26,025 nucleotides of DNA from Oscillospiraceae bacterium (GTDB lineage Bacteria; Bacillota; Clostridia; Oscillospirales; Oscillospiraceae). The notes beneath the pieces are model-generated. The model made no database searches. It had not been told where the DNA came from and worked only from the letters and a program-made list of their open reading frames with translations. Of this stretch, positions 14,672 through 22,960 are shown piece by piece. A program made the position numbers and the translations under genes. Numbering within the stretch: position 1 is the stretch's first letter; each line of letters opens with the position of its first letter. The stretch lies in assembly GCA_016292445.1 (NCBI GenBank), contig JAEDIN010000018.1:1-26025 (forward strand), given 5' to 3'.

Positions 14672-16759
14672 TCAGTCAACGCCTCTGTAATACAGACCTC
14701 TTGTGAGATCGTTCGGTCTGTAATCGCCCTCGCCTTTAAAGCTCTTGGCGACCTCAACGCACTCTCTTGCTCCCTCCGTCGTGAACATCAGACGAATGCC
14801 CCAAAGTCCCGCACCGTAGATATCATCGCGCTTATCAGCGAGATAGAGCTTCTTGGAATTGTATATAACATTGCGATGCTCAAACTCGCGTACCACAGGG
14901 AACACGGAGCCCATGCGGTCGGAAAGCTGCGAGGGGTTCTGGCAATTGCATCTGCCCTCACTGCGGCTTATGATGCACTGGTCGGAAACCATAAGCGGCA
15001 GTCTGCCGTAGACAATAAGCTCGGTGTCGATGCTCTTTGCCATATCACGCACCTGCGCCATGCGCAGCTCAAACGACGCCGTTGCCGACAGGAAATCCAT
15101 CTGCCGCACCATGTCCAGCGTATAGGAGTTAAACACATTCATGCCGAAATCGGCTCTTATCTTCACGCCTGCCTTGCGCGCAAGCTTGACATGACCGATA
15201 TTTCCCACAAGCGCCTGCTCAACGCCGCGCTCCCTGAGCGATTTAAGCATTGAGAAAACCTTCATAACCTGATCGTCGGTTATGACCCTCGGAAGCACGG
15301 CAACAGGCACCGTGCCGTTTTCGATAAAGGGCTTTACGGGCTCAAGGCTCTCGTACAAAGTCTCAACGGGAACATAGATATAATCGGGTTTCAAAGCGGC
15401 AAGCTCGGGTGAAAGCTGCTGCGCCGTGCGCACCTGATAAATTGTCACGGGGTCTTCAATGGTCGGGACACCCCTGGGCATTTCGGGAACAGGCAGCGAT
15501 CTGCGTTTAGGCGGAACTGCCCGCTGCTCGCTAAGCTCCTGAAGCAGTCTTCTGCGCAGGTCATTGATGCTCGAAACGGGCAGGAACGCTCCGTTTTCAA
15601 CCTTGCTCTGAGCATCGACGCAGATATACGGTGTGCCGCCGGTCTTGTAAAACTGCTTGTTGACGGTGTTCTCGTCCGTGGTCTGGCTTATACCCTTTTC
15701 GGGTGCTTTACCGGTGACGGAAGCTCTGTGACCGTCGCTGTCAACAACACCTGCCTGCACTTGCTTGCCGATCTCGGCGACCATAAAGAACTTTACGGGA
15801 ACTCTGCGCTCCTCGCGGTCGACATACTCCCTGCGCACGGAGGCAAAAAGCTTCTCGGACACCTTGTCGTTTTCATTCTTGACGCCGAACATGTCCTTTT
15901 TGTCGCCGTCAAAATATCCCTGCGTGAATCCATCGCGTGAAAAAGCGTCCTTGAGCATGGTAAGCTCGTCGGGAGTCGGCTCTCGCTTTTCTTTTATTAT
16001 CTTCGAGTAGATACCCGTCACGAGACCGGAATACTCGGGTCTCTTCATGCGACCCTCTATTTTTACACAGGCAACACCCGCGTCCTCTATCTCTTTGAGT
16101 CTTTCGACAAGGCAGTTGTCCTTGAGGGACAGCGGGTGATCGTCCGCCATTCTGCCGGGCATGGAGTATTCCATGCGGCAGGGCTGCGCGCACATTCCGC
16201 GGTTCCCGCTGCGCCGGCCGATGAGAGAGGACATATAGCACTGTCCCGAGTGGCAGAAGCACAGCGCGCCGTGAACGAAGATCTCCGTCTCGATGGGTGC
16301 GTTGCGGCTTATGAACTTTATCTGCTCGAGCGAAAGCTCGCGGGCAAGCACAGCGCGGGTAAGCCCCATCTCGGCAGCAGCCTCAACGCCTGCAAGATTG
16401 TGTATGCTCATTTGGGTGCTGGCGTGCAGCGGAATATCCGGAACTGCCCTTCTGAGCACGGACAGCAGGCCGAGATCCTGCACGAGTATCGCGGATGCGC
16501 CGAGGTCGGAGACCCTGCGAGCAAGCTCGGCAGCCTTTTCCATCTCCCTGTCGCCGACGAGGGTGTTCATCGTGACATAAACCTTGCAGTCTCTTACACG
16601 GCAGTATCTTACCGCCTTTTCAAATTCCTCTTCGTCAAAATTCTTAGCACCCCTGCGAGCATTGAAGATGCCCAGACCCATATACACGGCATCAGCACCG
16701 TTTTGAACCGCCGCTATGACCGCTTCAGGCGAGCCGGCGGGTGAAAGCAATTCGAGCAT
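14672..16759 (-). CDS. Peptidase U32 family protein (RNA hydroxylase-type, RlhA/TrhP-like)
   Basis: A 695-residue protein with the U32 start ELLSPAGSPEAVIAAVQNGADAVY, the HGALCFCHSGQC motif near 170 and CAQPCR near 192, and further cysteines at about 610 (SEGRCNCQN). The long C-terminal region resembles the DUF3656-containing form. E. coli relatives RlhA and TrhP hydroxylate rRNA cytidine or tRNA uridine using prephenate-derived chemistry, and the four cysteines probably bind an iron-sulfur cluster. True protease activity is doubtful. Of two in-frame ATGs (16765, 16759), the second has AGAGG at proper 7-base spacing, so I chose it. It is first in the operon with maf, mreC, mreD and PBP2. Confidence 0.88.
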   Translation of the reverse strand: MLELLSPAGSPEAVIAAVQNGADAVYMGLGIFNARRGAKNFDEEEFEKAVRYCRVRDCKVYVTMNTLVGDREMEKAAELARRVSDLGASAILVQDLGLLSVLRRAVPDIPLHASTQMSIHNLAGVEAAAEMGLTRAVLARELSLEQIKFISRNAPIETEIFVHGALCFCHSGQCYMSSLIGRRSGNRGMCAQPCRMEYSMPGRMADDHPLSLKDNCLVERLKEIEDAGVACVKIEGRMKRPEYSGLVTGIYSKIIKEKREPTPDELTMLKDAFSRDGFTQGYFDGDKKDMFGVKNENDKVSEKLFASVRREYVDREERRVPVKFFMVAEIGKQVQAGVVDSDGHRASVTGKAPEKGISQTTDENTVNKQFYKTGGTPYICVDAQSKVENGAFLPVSSINDLRRRLLQELSEQRAVPPKRRSLPVPEMPRGVPTIEDPVTIYQVRTAQQLSPELAALKPDYIYVPVETLYESLEPVKPFIENGTVPVAVLPRVITDDQVMKVFSMLKSLRERGVEQALVGNIGHVKLARKAGVKIRADFGMNVFNSYTLDMVRQMDFLSATASFELRMAQVRDMAKSIDTELIVYGRLPLMVSDQCIISRSEGRCNCQNPSQLSDRMGSVFPVVREFEHRNVIYNSKKLYLADKRDDIYGAGLWGIRLMFTTEGARECVEVAKSFKGEGDYRPNDLTRGLYYRGVD

Positions 16760-16798
16760 ACTCATACCTCTACCATTTTACTCTAATCAGATTAAAGT

Positions 16799-16828
16799 AT
16801 TATACCACAGACATGGCTATTGCTACAA
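16799..16828 (-). promoter_or_regulatory. Promoter of the U32-maf-mreCD-PBP2 operon
   Basis: On the - strand TTGTAG (16823-16828), 18 bases and a consensus TATAAT (16799-16804). The -35 box overlaps the -35 box of the divergent + strand promoter. Confidence 0.75.
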
Positions 16829-16848
16829 GTCAATTTTAATGTTATAAT
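16820..16848 (+). promoter_or_regulatory. Promoter of the dnaD-dnaC operon
   Basis: TTGCTA (16820-16825), 17 bases and TATAAT (16843-16848). Transcription would start near 16855 and excludes the longer in-frame start at 16820. Confidence 0.8.
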
Positions 16849-16888
16849 GTGTAATGCGTGTAAACTTTTAATGATTCGGAGATTTGCC

Positions 16889-17812
16889 ATGCAGGAAATC
16901 AGGCAAAACTTTATACCCGTGTCCGTTGCGGACAAGCTCATCGCTGCGCACGACGGTAATGTTGCCCTGCTGTACATATGGATGTGCCGCTGCGGAAGCT
17001 TCAATGCCGAGCGTGCCGCCCGTGAGCTTTGTCTGACCCTCTCCGAGGTAAACAGCGCATACGAAAAGCTTTGCAGGCTGGAGCTTTTTGAGGAAAAAAC
17101 CGCAGTCAAAGAGCCGCTCCCTCTGCCTGCCGAGGAGCTTCCGCAGTACACCTCCGAGGATATAATCAGGCGCAGCGAAACCGACTCCGGCTTCAGGGCG
17201 GTGCTTAACGAGGCGCAGCGCAAGCTCGGCAGGGTACTGTCGACATCGGATATAAAAACGCTGTTCGGCATTTACGATTTTCTCGCCCTGCCTCCGGATG
17301 TGATATTCATGCTGCTGACCTATTGTATCGACAGCTTTAAAGCAAAATACGGCAGCGGCAGGCTTCCCTCGATGCGCAGCATAGAAAAAGAGGCGTATTC
17401 TTGGGCAAACAAGGAGATATTGACGCTCGAGCAGGCCGAGGAGTACATAAAAAAAGCCGCCGAAAGACGCAGTAAGCTCGGCGAGGTAAAATCCGCTCTC
17501 GGTATCACCGGCCGCCAGCTCACCGCAACGGAAGCAAAGTATGTAAACTCATGGCTGGACATGGGCTTTGACTGCGGCACTCTTGCCGTGGCATACGACC
17601 GCACCGTCACGAATACGGGCGCGCTCAAGTGGGGCTACATGAACAAGATAGTCACGAGCTGGCATGAAAAGGGTCTGCACAGCATCGAGGATGTTGAGCA
17701 GAACGACACCCGCCCCTCCGCCGTCAAGCCCGCAAACAGGCACAGCGGCAAGGTGACAAATGACGAGCTGGAACGGCTCCGCTCAATTTACAAGAAGGTT
17801 AAAAACGGTTAA
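16889..17812 (+). CDS. DnaD/DnaB-like primosome protein
   Basis: A 307-residue replication-initiation helper that acts with the DnaI-type loader encoded next to it. The N-terminal part (about 1-90) looks like a winged-helix domain. The C-terminal DnaD domain (about 190-275) ends with the family's YxxxIxxxW motif (YMNKIVTSW near 245). A lysine-rich tail follows. The ATG at 16889 has CGGAG eight bases upstream; the longer frame to 16820 starts inside the promoter. It is followed four bases later by the DnaC-like gene, which matches the common dnaD-dnaI or dnaB-dnaI pairing in Firmicutes. Confidence 0.88.
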   Translation: MQEIRQNFIPVSVADKLIAAHDGNVALLYIWMCRCGSFNAERAARELCLTLSEVNSAYEKLCRLELFEEKTAVKEPLPLPAEELPQYTSEDIIRRSETDSGFRAVLNEAQRKLGRVLSTSDIKTLFGIYDFLALPPDVIFMLLTYCIDSFKAKYGSGRLPSMRSIEKEAYSWANKEILTLEQAEEYIKKAAERRSKLGEVKSALGITGRQLTATEAKYVNSWLDMGFDCGTLAVAYDRTVTNTGALKWGYMNKIVTSWHEKGLHSIEDVEQNDTRPSAVKPANRHSGKVTNDELERLRSIYKKVKNG

Positions 17813-17816
17813 TAAT

Positions 17817-18788
17817 ATGGCATTAGACGGAAAGCTTCTGGCAAGAGCCAGAGAAAATCTTGAAAATCTCCACGCAAACAATGTCGCCGAGCATTATCTG
17901 CGTCAGGAGAAAATATACTCGCGTATACCCGAGATAGAGCGCATAGACACACGACTTCGCACACAGATGACGGAGCTTGTCGGATTGACGCTCAGAGGCG
18001 GAGCGGAGCTTAACACCGCCATTAAGACTCTCGAGGACGAATCTCTCGCACTTCAGGCAAAAAAGGCGGAGCTTTTGGTCGAACGCGGCTACGAGATGGA
18101 CTATCTTGACGATATTTTCTCATGCCCTGCCTGCCGCGACACAGGCTATGTCGGCGGAAAAATGTGTTCCTGCCTAAAGGCGATGTACAACGCTGAGGTC
18201 ACGCGCGAATTGGGTACACTGCTCAAAAACAGTGACGAGTGCTTTGAAAAGTTTGACCTGTCGCTCTACGGTGATGCCCGTGAGAGCATGGAGATCGTTT
18301 ACAACACCTGCCGCGAGTACGCAAACAGCTTTTCCGACCGCTCGATGAATCTCATGTTCCAGGGCGGCACGGGACTGGGCAAGACATTTCTGTCTGCCTG
18401 CATCGCAAGAGTTGTTGCCGGAAACGGCCACTCCGTGTGCTATGACACTGCTTCGAGCGCACTCGAGGCGTTTGAAACGAAGAAGTTTTCCCGTGACGCG
18501 CAGACAGCCGAAAATGCCGCCGTCAAGGTCGAGCGTATGCTCGACTGCGAGCTTATGATTCTCGATGACCTCGGCACGGAAATGCCCACGCCCATGTCGG
18601 TTTCTGCTCTCTACACTCTCATAAACACAAGGCTCGTCAACGGCAGAAAAACCGTTATCAGCACAAATCTCACCGACGCCGAGCTTTCGAAACGGTATAA
18701 TCCGCAGATATGCTCCAGACTTGAGGGCGAGTTCACCAGGCTCCCCTTCTTTGGCAGCGATATCCGCCTAACTAAAAAGGAGATGTGA
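17817..18788 (+). CDS. DnaC/DnaI-like helicase loader, AAA+ ATPase
   Basis: A 323-residue protein. An N-terminal helical region (about 1-95) is followed by a zinc-type cluster with cysteines at 103, 106, 117 and 119, then an AAA+ domain with Walker A GGTGLGKT (183-190), Walker B LMILDD (246-251) and sensor I STN near 283. The layout matches DnaI, which delivers the replicative helicase to the origin in Bacillus. I set the start at 17817 (MALDG), four bases after the dnaD stop; a longer frame to 17760 would overlap dnaD. The Shine-Dalgarno is weak, which suggests coupling. Confidence 0.92.
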   Translation: MALDGKLLARARENLENLHANNVAEHYLRQEKIYSRIPEIERIDTRLRTQMTELVGLTLRGGAELNTAIKTLEDESLALQAKKAELLVERGYEMDYLDDIFSCPACRDTGYVGGKMCSCLKAMYNAEVTRELGTLLKNSDECFEKFDLSLYGDARESMEIVYNTCREYANSFSDRSMNLMFQGGTGLGKTFLSACIARVVAGNGHSVCYDTASSALEAFETKKFSRDAQTAENAAVKVERMLDCELMILDDLGTEMPTPMSVSALYTLINTRLVNGRKTVISTNLTDAELSKRYNPQICSRLEGEFTRLPFFGSDIRLTKKEM

Positions 18789-18790
18789 CC

Positions 18791-19816
18791 ATGCAGCACG
18801 AAATTTTAAGCGAAATTCCCCTGCTTGACAAAAACGGAAATCTCACAGAACCCGGCTTTGCAAAAAAGCTTCTGCCCGTGTACCGTCGCGCCGATATCAA
18901 GGCGAGCCCCCTGCGCATCAAGGAGTGGGACTACTACCTGATAAACAACGGCCGCTTTGCTCTGGCTCTGACCGTTGACGACAACGGCTATATGGGTCTG
19001 GACTCCATTAGCCTGCTCAACTTTGAGGAAGGCTGGGAGATAACCACAAGTCCCATGTGCTTCATGCCTCTCGGCAAACGCAAGCTGCCCGAAACGAGCG
19101 CAGTCGGCGATACCGTCGGTGAGGGCAAGAACTACGGCATTTACTTCAAAAACGACGGCAGCGGTAAGCGCACTCTTATCGCGCAAATGAAGAAATTCGG
19201 CCCTGCCGGTTCGCTGTACGCAAAGGTCGAGCTGTTCGACGAGCCCGAGGAGAGCATGGTCATCGCCACTCCCTTCGACAAGCCCGGTCATTTCTACTAC
19301 AATCAGAAAATAAACTGCCTGCGCGCAAATGGTGAGGTCACCTACGACGGCCGCACCTATGTGTTTGACCCCGAGGACAGCTTCGCCGTACTCGACTGGG
19401 GCAGAGGCGTGTGGACATATCACAACACATGGTACTGGGGTTCTGCCTCGGGTGCTGTTGACGGCGTTCCCTTCGGCTGGAACATCGGCTACGGCTTCGG
19501 CGACACCTCGGCGGCAAGCGAAAATATGCTGTTTTACGCCGGCAAGGCGCACAAGCTCAGCCGAGTCAAGTTCAACATCCCCGGCGATGAGAAGGCATTC
19601 CTTGAGCCATGGACCTTTACTTCCGACGACGGCCGCTTCGAGATGGATTTTAAGCCTGTTCTCGACCGCGCCTCCTGCACCGACGCGCTGCTTATAAAGA
19701 GCGACCAGCATCAGGTGTTCGGACTGTTCACCGGCAAGGCAGTTTTAGACGACGGTAAGGTAATTGAAATCAAAGACTTCCCCGGCTTTGCCGAGAAGGT
19801 CGAAAATAAATGGTGA
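18791..19816 (+). CDS. DUF2804 family protein
   Basis: A 341-residue soluble protein of the DUF2804 family, function unknown. Conserved family stretches visible are LDWGRGVWTYHNTWYWGSASG near 198-218 and FGWNIGYGFGD near 225. The Trp/Gly/Tyr richness and repeated strand patterns suggest a beta-barrel or lipocalin-like fold similar to AttH/CrtC proteins (inference). It has no signal peptide or membrane segment. The ATG at 18791 follows AAGGAG with eight-base spacing and begins two bases after the dnaC stop, so it is co-transcribed with the primosome genes. A GTG at 18785 is also open but spaced too closely. Confidence 0.85.
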   Translation: MQHEILSEIPLLDKNGNLTEPGFAKKLLPVYRRADIKASPLRIKEWDYYLINNGRFALALTVDDNGYMGLDSISLLNFEEGWEITTSPMCFMPLGKRKLPETSAVGDTVGEGKNYGIYFKNDGSGKRTLIAQMKKFGPAGSLYAKVELFDEPEESMVIATPFDKPGHFYYNQKINCLRANGEVTYDGRTYVFDPEDSFAVLDWGRGVWTYHNTWYWGSASGAVDGVPFGWNIGYGFGDTSAASENMLFYAGKAHKLSRVKFNIPGDEKAFLEPWTFTSDDGRFEMDFKPVLDRASCTDALLIKSDQHQVFGLFTGKAVLDDGKVIEIKDFPGFAEKVENKW

Positions 19817-19829
19817 TCGGAGAATAAAA

Positions 19830-20237
19830 ATGAAATTTTTAACCGAAGAATGGGGCAATGAGTTTAGCGTTTTTGTAAAGGACAGATTCTCGCCCGGTAA
19901 GACACCCTCAAAACTCACTCTCACGCTTTGCGAGTGTTACAACAATGTACCCCACTGCGGCGGCGACACGGTATGGTTCATGTACACGCTGAAAGACGGC
20001 GTCATCGAAAGCGTCGTGCGCGGAACAGGTCGTGCAAACGCTCCGGCAGCAGACTACACCTCTGACGCCGACTACGACCTCTTCGTAAAGACCATGACCG
20101 GAGAGATCAGTACCGCAAAGGCACTCACCACCGGCAAAATAAAGCTCAAGGGAAACCTCATGAGGGCTCTGAAGCTTCTGGACACACACAACATTATCAC
20201 CGAATGCAAGAGACTCGGCGGCAAAACCGAATGGTAA
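19830..20237 (+). CDS. SCP2 sterol-carrier-like domain protein
   Basis: A 135-residue protein consisting mainly of an SCP2-like fold. Marks are the VWFMYTLKDGVIESVVRG strand region near 45-65 and the C-terminal LTTGKIKLKGNLMRALKLLD typical of SCP2 domains. Such domains bind lipids or other hydrophobic molecules in a tunnel; the bacterial ligand is unknown. The ATG at 19830 follows CGGAG with seven-base spacing; a longer frame into DUF2804 is rejected. The last gene of the operon, it is followed by a terminator at 20290. Confidence 0.83.
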   Translation: MKFLTEEWGNEFSVFVKDRFSPGKTPSKLTLTLCECYNNVPHCGGDTVWFMYTLKDGVIESVVRGTGRANAPAADYTSDADYDLFVKTMTGEISTAKALTTGKIKLKGNLMRALKLLDTHNIITECKRLGGKTEW

Positions 20238-20289
20238 ATAAAAAATCATTGGCATAGGCTAACACCGGATAGGTTTTTTAGTAGGGTAT

Positions 20290-20325
20290 GGTGTAACTCA
20301 GTAAAATGAGTTACACCGTTTTTTA
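20290..20325 (+). terminator. Terminator of the dnaD-dnaC-DUF2804-SCP2 operon
   Basis: An 11-bp perfect stem (GGTGTAACTCA, 20290-20300, with 20307-20317) has a GTAAAA loop and is followed by GTTTTTT. Confidence 0.9.
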
Positions 20326-20401
20326 TACCACAGCATTGACGGATATAAATCTTTTTTACAAATGCGATTTCAATATGCTTCAAAAAGGCACAATAGCAAT
20401 A

Positions 20402-20425
20402 GCGGCAGGGATTACTCCCTGCCGC
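20402..20425 (-). terminator. Probable terminator of the TetR/ABC module
   Basis: A perfect 10-bp stem (GCGGCAGGGA with its complement) has a four-base loop and lies 18 bases past the permease stop. On the - strand the tail TATTGCTATTGTGCCTTTTT is only partly U-rich, so efficiency is uncertain. Confidence 0.6.
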
Positions 20426-20442
20426 CAATAATATGCTGCATT

Positions 20443-21228
20443 TTAATGTATATCTTTCCTTGTGTATTTCAGATAAGCAATCATGATTCCGCCAATTCCT
20501 ATGATCGCACCGATAAAAACAAAAGTACTGTCCAAGCTGCCGCTCGATACAATATCAGCCCCCTCGCAGTATCCGAACGGTGTTATGTACTTCAGGAATT
20601 GCGCAAGCTCTGCGATGTTTGCCACAAGATTGAGGAAATACATCATTACGGCAATTCCAAGTCCAACGCCAATACTGCCTTTTCGAAGAAAGGCGGATAT
20701 TCCGAAGCAGATTCCTGCCAGCTCAATTTGGAGCAGATAATAGGCCAAATGCAGCAGACTGATTTCTTTCCAAGGGATTTCCTCACCGACGGCAATAATA
20801 GAGCAGACAGAAATCGCGTAAATAATCATATTCATAGCCGTGATCTGAAACAGCACGGCAATCAGCTTTTCCGTAATAATCCTTTTGCGGCTGACAGGAT
20901 GAGTCAGCAGAAATTCCGCTGTTTTATCTTTTTCTTCTTTACTGAGGATACCTGCTGCACAAAGAGCCGCATAAAATGCACCGCCGAGTCCCAGAACATT
21001 GCCGCACTCAACAGCGTAAAACCCGACGAGCGTACCGAAGTTCAGGCGGTCCATACCAAACGCCTCGGTAAAAGAACCCATGGAGGCAAATATATCGTTG
21101 ACACTGTCCATCTGTCCTTTCATTTCAGGAAACAGAAAAATACAGGTCGCAAGCAAAAACCCGATGGAAGCCGTCCATATCAAAAACGAAGTTTTGCCTT
21201 GCCTCAGTTCGTGCTTTACAAGCGTCAT
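20443..21228 (-). CDS. ABC-2 type transporter permease
   Basis: A 261-residue membrane protein with about six membrane segments. The N-terminus MTLVKHELRQGKTSFLIWTA and the cytoplasmic motif AAGILSKEEKDKTAEFLLTH near 90-110 (SKEE..GTxEFLLxxPVSR pattern) are typical of ABC-2 permeases of BcrB/YxlG type, often involved in export of or resistance to antimicrobial compounds. It overlaps the ATPase gene by four bases (ATGA), so the two form one exporter. The substrate is unknown. Codon use is AT-richer than in the housekeeping genes around it. Confidence 0.88.
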   Translation of the reverse strand: MTLVKHELRQGKTSFLIWTASIGFLLATCIFLFPEMKGQMDSVNDIFASMGSFTEAFGMDRLNFGTLVGFYAVECGNVLGLGGAFYAALCAAGILSKEEKDKTAEFLLTHPVSRKRIITEKLIAVLFQITAMNMIIYAISVCSIIAVGEEIPWKEISLLHLAYYLLQIELAGICFGISAFLRKGSIGVGLGIAVMMYFLNLVANIAELAQFLKYITPFGYCEGADIVSSGSLDSTFVFIGAIIGIGGIMIAYLKYTRKDIH

Positions 21229-22106
21229 ACCGTTTCACCGTCCTTTTCATAATAATGCAGGAATACTTCTTCAAGGTCCGGCTCTGTAACCGTAAGATCA
21301 TTCACCCGCCCGGCGGATAGCGTGCGCAGCAGGCTGTTCATATCGCCGTTGTAAAGAAAGCTGACCGAATCTTCCGATTCTTTTTTGTCTCGAACGCCGT
21401 TGAGTTGTTCTAAGTTTACAACACCTTGAACCGTAATGCGTCTTGCGCTGGTTTTAGAGAGGAGGTCCACACTGTTGCATGCAACTATTCTGCCGTCGCG
21501 GATAATCGCCGCCCGGGTGCAATTTCGCTGAATTTCCGAGAGAATATGGCTGGATAAAAGAATCGTTGCTCCCTCTTTGTTTCTCTCCCGAAGAATGTCA
21601 AAAAACTCTTTTTGCATCAGCGGATCCAATCCGCCGGTCGGCTCATCCAGCACAAGCAGGTCCGGTCGATGCTGCAAAGCACAGACAATGGCTACCTTCT
21701 TCCTGTTTCCAAAGGACAGTTCATCTATTTTTCGCGACACATCAAGCTGTAAGCGCTCGCATAGCAATTTTGATTCAGCGGTGCAATCTTTTTTTCGCAA
21801 GTCGGCAGACAGCTTCAACACATCTTTTACTTTCATTCCTTGGTAAAATAATGCCTCTGAGGGAAGATAGCCGATATTCTGCAGAATTGTTTTGCATTGC
21901 TTTGTAACATCTTTCCCAAATATCATTGCGCTGCCGGAGGTGGGAGCAATCAACCCGAGCAGCGTCCGGATTGTCGTGGATTTTCCGGCGCCGTTTGGCC
22001 CGATGAAGCCAAAGAACTCGCCCTGTTCTACCGTCAGGTCAAGGTCAATGATACCTCTTGCCTTACCGTAGTATTTTGTGAGCTTTGCCGTTTTAATTAC
22101 ATCCAT
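21225..22106 (-). CDS. ABC transporter ATP-binding protein
   Basis: A 293-residue ATPase of BcrA/YxlF type that powers the adjacent permease. It has Walker A GPNGAGKS (36-43), a signature LSFGN (130-134, diverged from LSGGQ as in this subfamily), Walker B LLVLDEP (150-156) and the following GGLDP. A C-terminal extension (about 215-293) is usual for drug-type exporters. It sits six bases after the TetR stop. Function in export of an antibiotic, peptide or metabolite is inferred from family and context. Confidence 0.93.
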   Translation of the reverse strand: MDVIKTAKLTKYYGKARGIIDLDLTVEQGEFFGFIGPNGAGKSTTIRTLLGLIAPTSGSAMIFGKDVTKQCKTILQNIGYLPSEALFYQGMKVKDVLKLSADLRKKDCTAESKLLCERLQLDVSRKIDELSFGNRKKVAIVCALQHRPDLLVLDEPTGGLDPLMQKEFFDILRERNKEGATILLSSHILSEIQRNCTRAAIIRDGRIVACNSVDLLSKTSARRITVQGVVNLEQLNGVRDKKESEDSVSFLYNGDMNSLLRTLSAGRVNDLTVTEPDLEEVFLHYYEKDGETV

Positions 22107-22112
22107 ATTCCG

Positions 22113-22724
22113 TCATCCTTTCCGAAGATATATACTCTTCCAAAAGCTCATCAGCTTAGTAAAACCCTTTTCCATCTGTTCCATATCCACATTGCCACGC
22201 TGAACCATCTCCCAAATATACCCTTCGGAAGCCAAATACATTTCGCGGTACATCATCGGAATATCCAATCCGGGAATAAACTGTTCCGGATTCATATTTA
22301 GAAGTGTCTTATCCGCTTTAAGATTAAAGTATTTGTGGTAGCTTTCCTGAACAGCGGCGGAAATATCTGCATCCCTTTCGTAAAAAGCCTTGATGGTAAA
22401 GTTCGCCATATCGGGGTAGAGGCGAATAATTTCCATTTTTGCCTGCATACCTCGTTCCATACTCTCAAAGAGATTATCCTGTCCGTAACAGTTGTACTTT
22501 GTCAGATATTCTATGGTTATCTCCGCACATTTGTCCCACAGAAACATATACAGCTCTTTTTTGTTGTGAAAGTAATGAAAGAGCAGGGATTTGCTGATGC
22601 CCGCCGCAGCCGCGATCTCACTCATGGGGCTGTTTTTATAGGAATTTTGTGAAAACACCCGATAGCCGGCATTTATGATTGCCTGCTGCTTTTCTGCGGG
22701 CAGGAAAAAGAATCTTTCGTTCAT
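22113..22724 (-). CDS. TetR/AcrR family transcriptional regulator
   Basis: A 203-residue repressor with an N-terminal helix-turn-helix (about 28-55: PMSEIAAAAGISKSLLFHYF), the TetR signature, and a C-terminal ligand-binding domain. The start at 22724 has AGAGGTGA at normal spacing; a longer frame to 22760 would begin in the operator region. It is first in the operon with the ABC ATPase and permease, which it probably controls in response to the exported compound. Operator half-sites flank its promoter. Confidence 0.93.
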   Translation of the reverse strand: MNERFFFLPAEKQQAIINAGYRVFSQNSYKNSPMSEIAAAAGISKSLLFHYFHNKKELYMFLWDKCAEITIEYLTKYNCYGQDNLFESMERGMQAKMEIIRLYPDMANFTIKAFYERDADISAAVQESYHKYFNLKADKTLLNMNPEQFIPGLDIPMMYREMYLASEGYIWEMVQRGNVDMEQMEKGFTKLMSFWKSIYLRKG

Positions 22725-22737
22725 AGCGTCACCTCTG

Positions 22738-22787
22738 TTAACCGATTCGGTCAATCGCATTATAAAGCCGTTGACCGATTTTGAGAA
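22738..22787 (-). promoter_or_regulatory. Promoter and likely TetR operator
   Basis: On the - strand TTCTCA (22782-22787), 17 bases and TATAAT (22759-22764). Downstream of the -10 lies a 17-bp near-palindrome TTAACCGATTCGGTCAA (22738-22754, one mismatch in eight pairs). A third half-site TTGACCGA (22771-22778) sits in the promoter spacer. This is the expected geometry for autorepression by the adjacent TetR protein. Confidence 0.75.
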
Positions 22788-22819
22788 GACACTTTTTGAA
22801 ATAGTTGTTTAAAAATAAA

Positions 22820-22843
22820 TGGGGCCGCACAACTGCGACCCCA
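22820..22843 (-). terminator. Terminator downstream of rsmE-MATE
   Basis: A stem (22820-22829 with 22834-22843) has a four-base loop; its one irregular pair is G-U on the - strand but C-A on the + strand, and ATTTATTTTT follows on the - strand. It therefore ends - strand transcripts coming from the MATE gene about 160 bases away. Confidence 0.65.
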
Positions 22844-22864
22844 CAGACATATTTGTTGTCCTGA

Positions 22865-22960
22865 TCAGAACATTTTATCTAACGGATGATTCGGTGTTTG
22901 CACATCTGCTGTCTCTCCGCTTTCGCAAACCCATAAAGATATTATCTTTATTTGTTTCAA
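22865..22960 (-). CDS. Possible 31-residue small ORF, unproven
   Basis: An open frame from TTG at 22960 with AAGGA six bases upstream, encoding a peptide that starts (M)KQIKIISLWVCESGE and ends NHPLDKMF. It lies between the MATE gene and its terminator on the same strand, filling an otherwise empty 3' region. A frame of this length is expected by chance fairly often, so only the position and Shine-Dalgarno speak for it. Confidence 0.2.
   Translation of the reverse strand: MKQIKIISLWVCESGETADVQTPNHPLDKMF

Noticed and set aside
14671..14757. N-terminal extension of Maf by 29 residues
   Set aside because: The extension lies inside the U32 gene, and the family starts at the LASxSPRR motif.
20362..21252. 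A 296-codon + strand frame opposite the ABC permease
   Set aside because: It is antisense to a convincing permease, with a composition unlike a protein (many Asn, Gln and His) and no Shine-Dalgarno.
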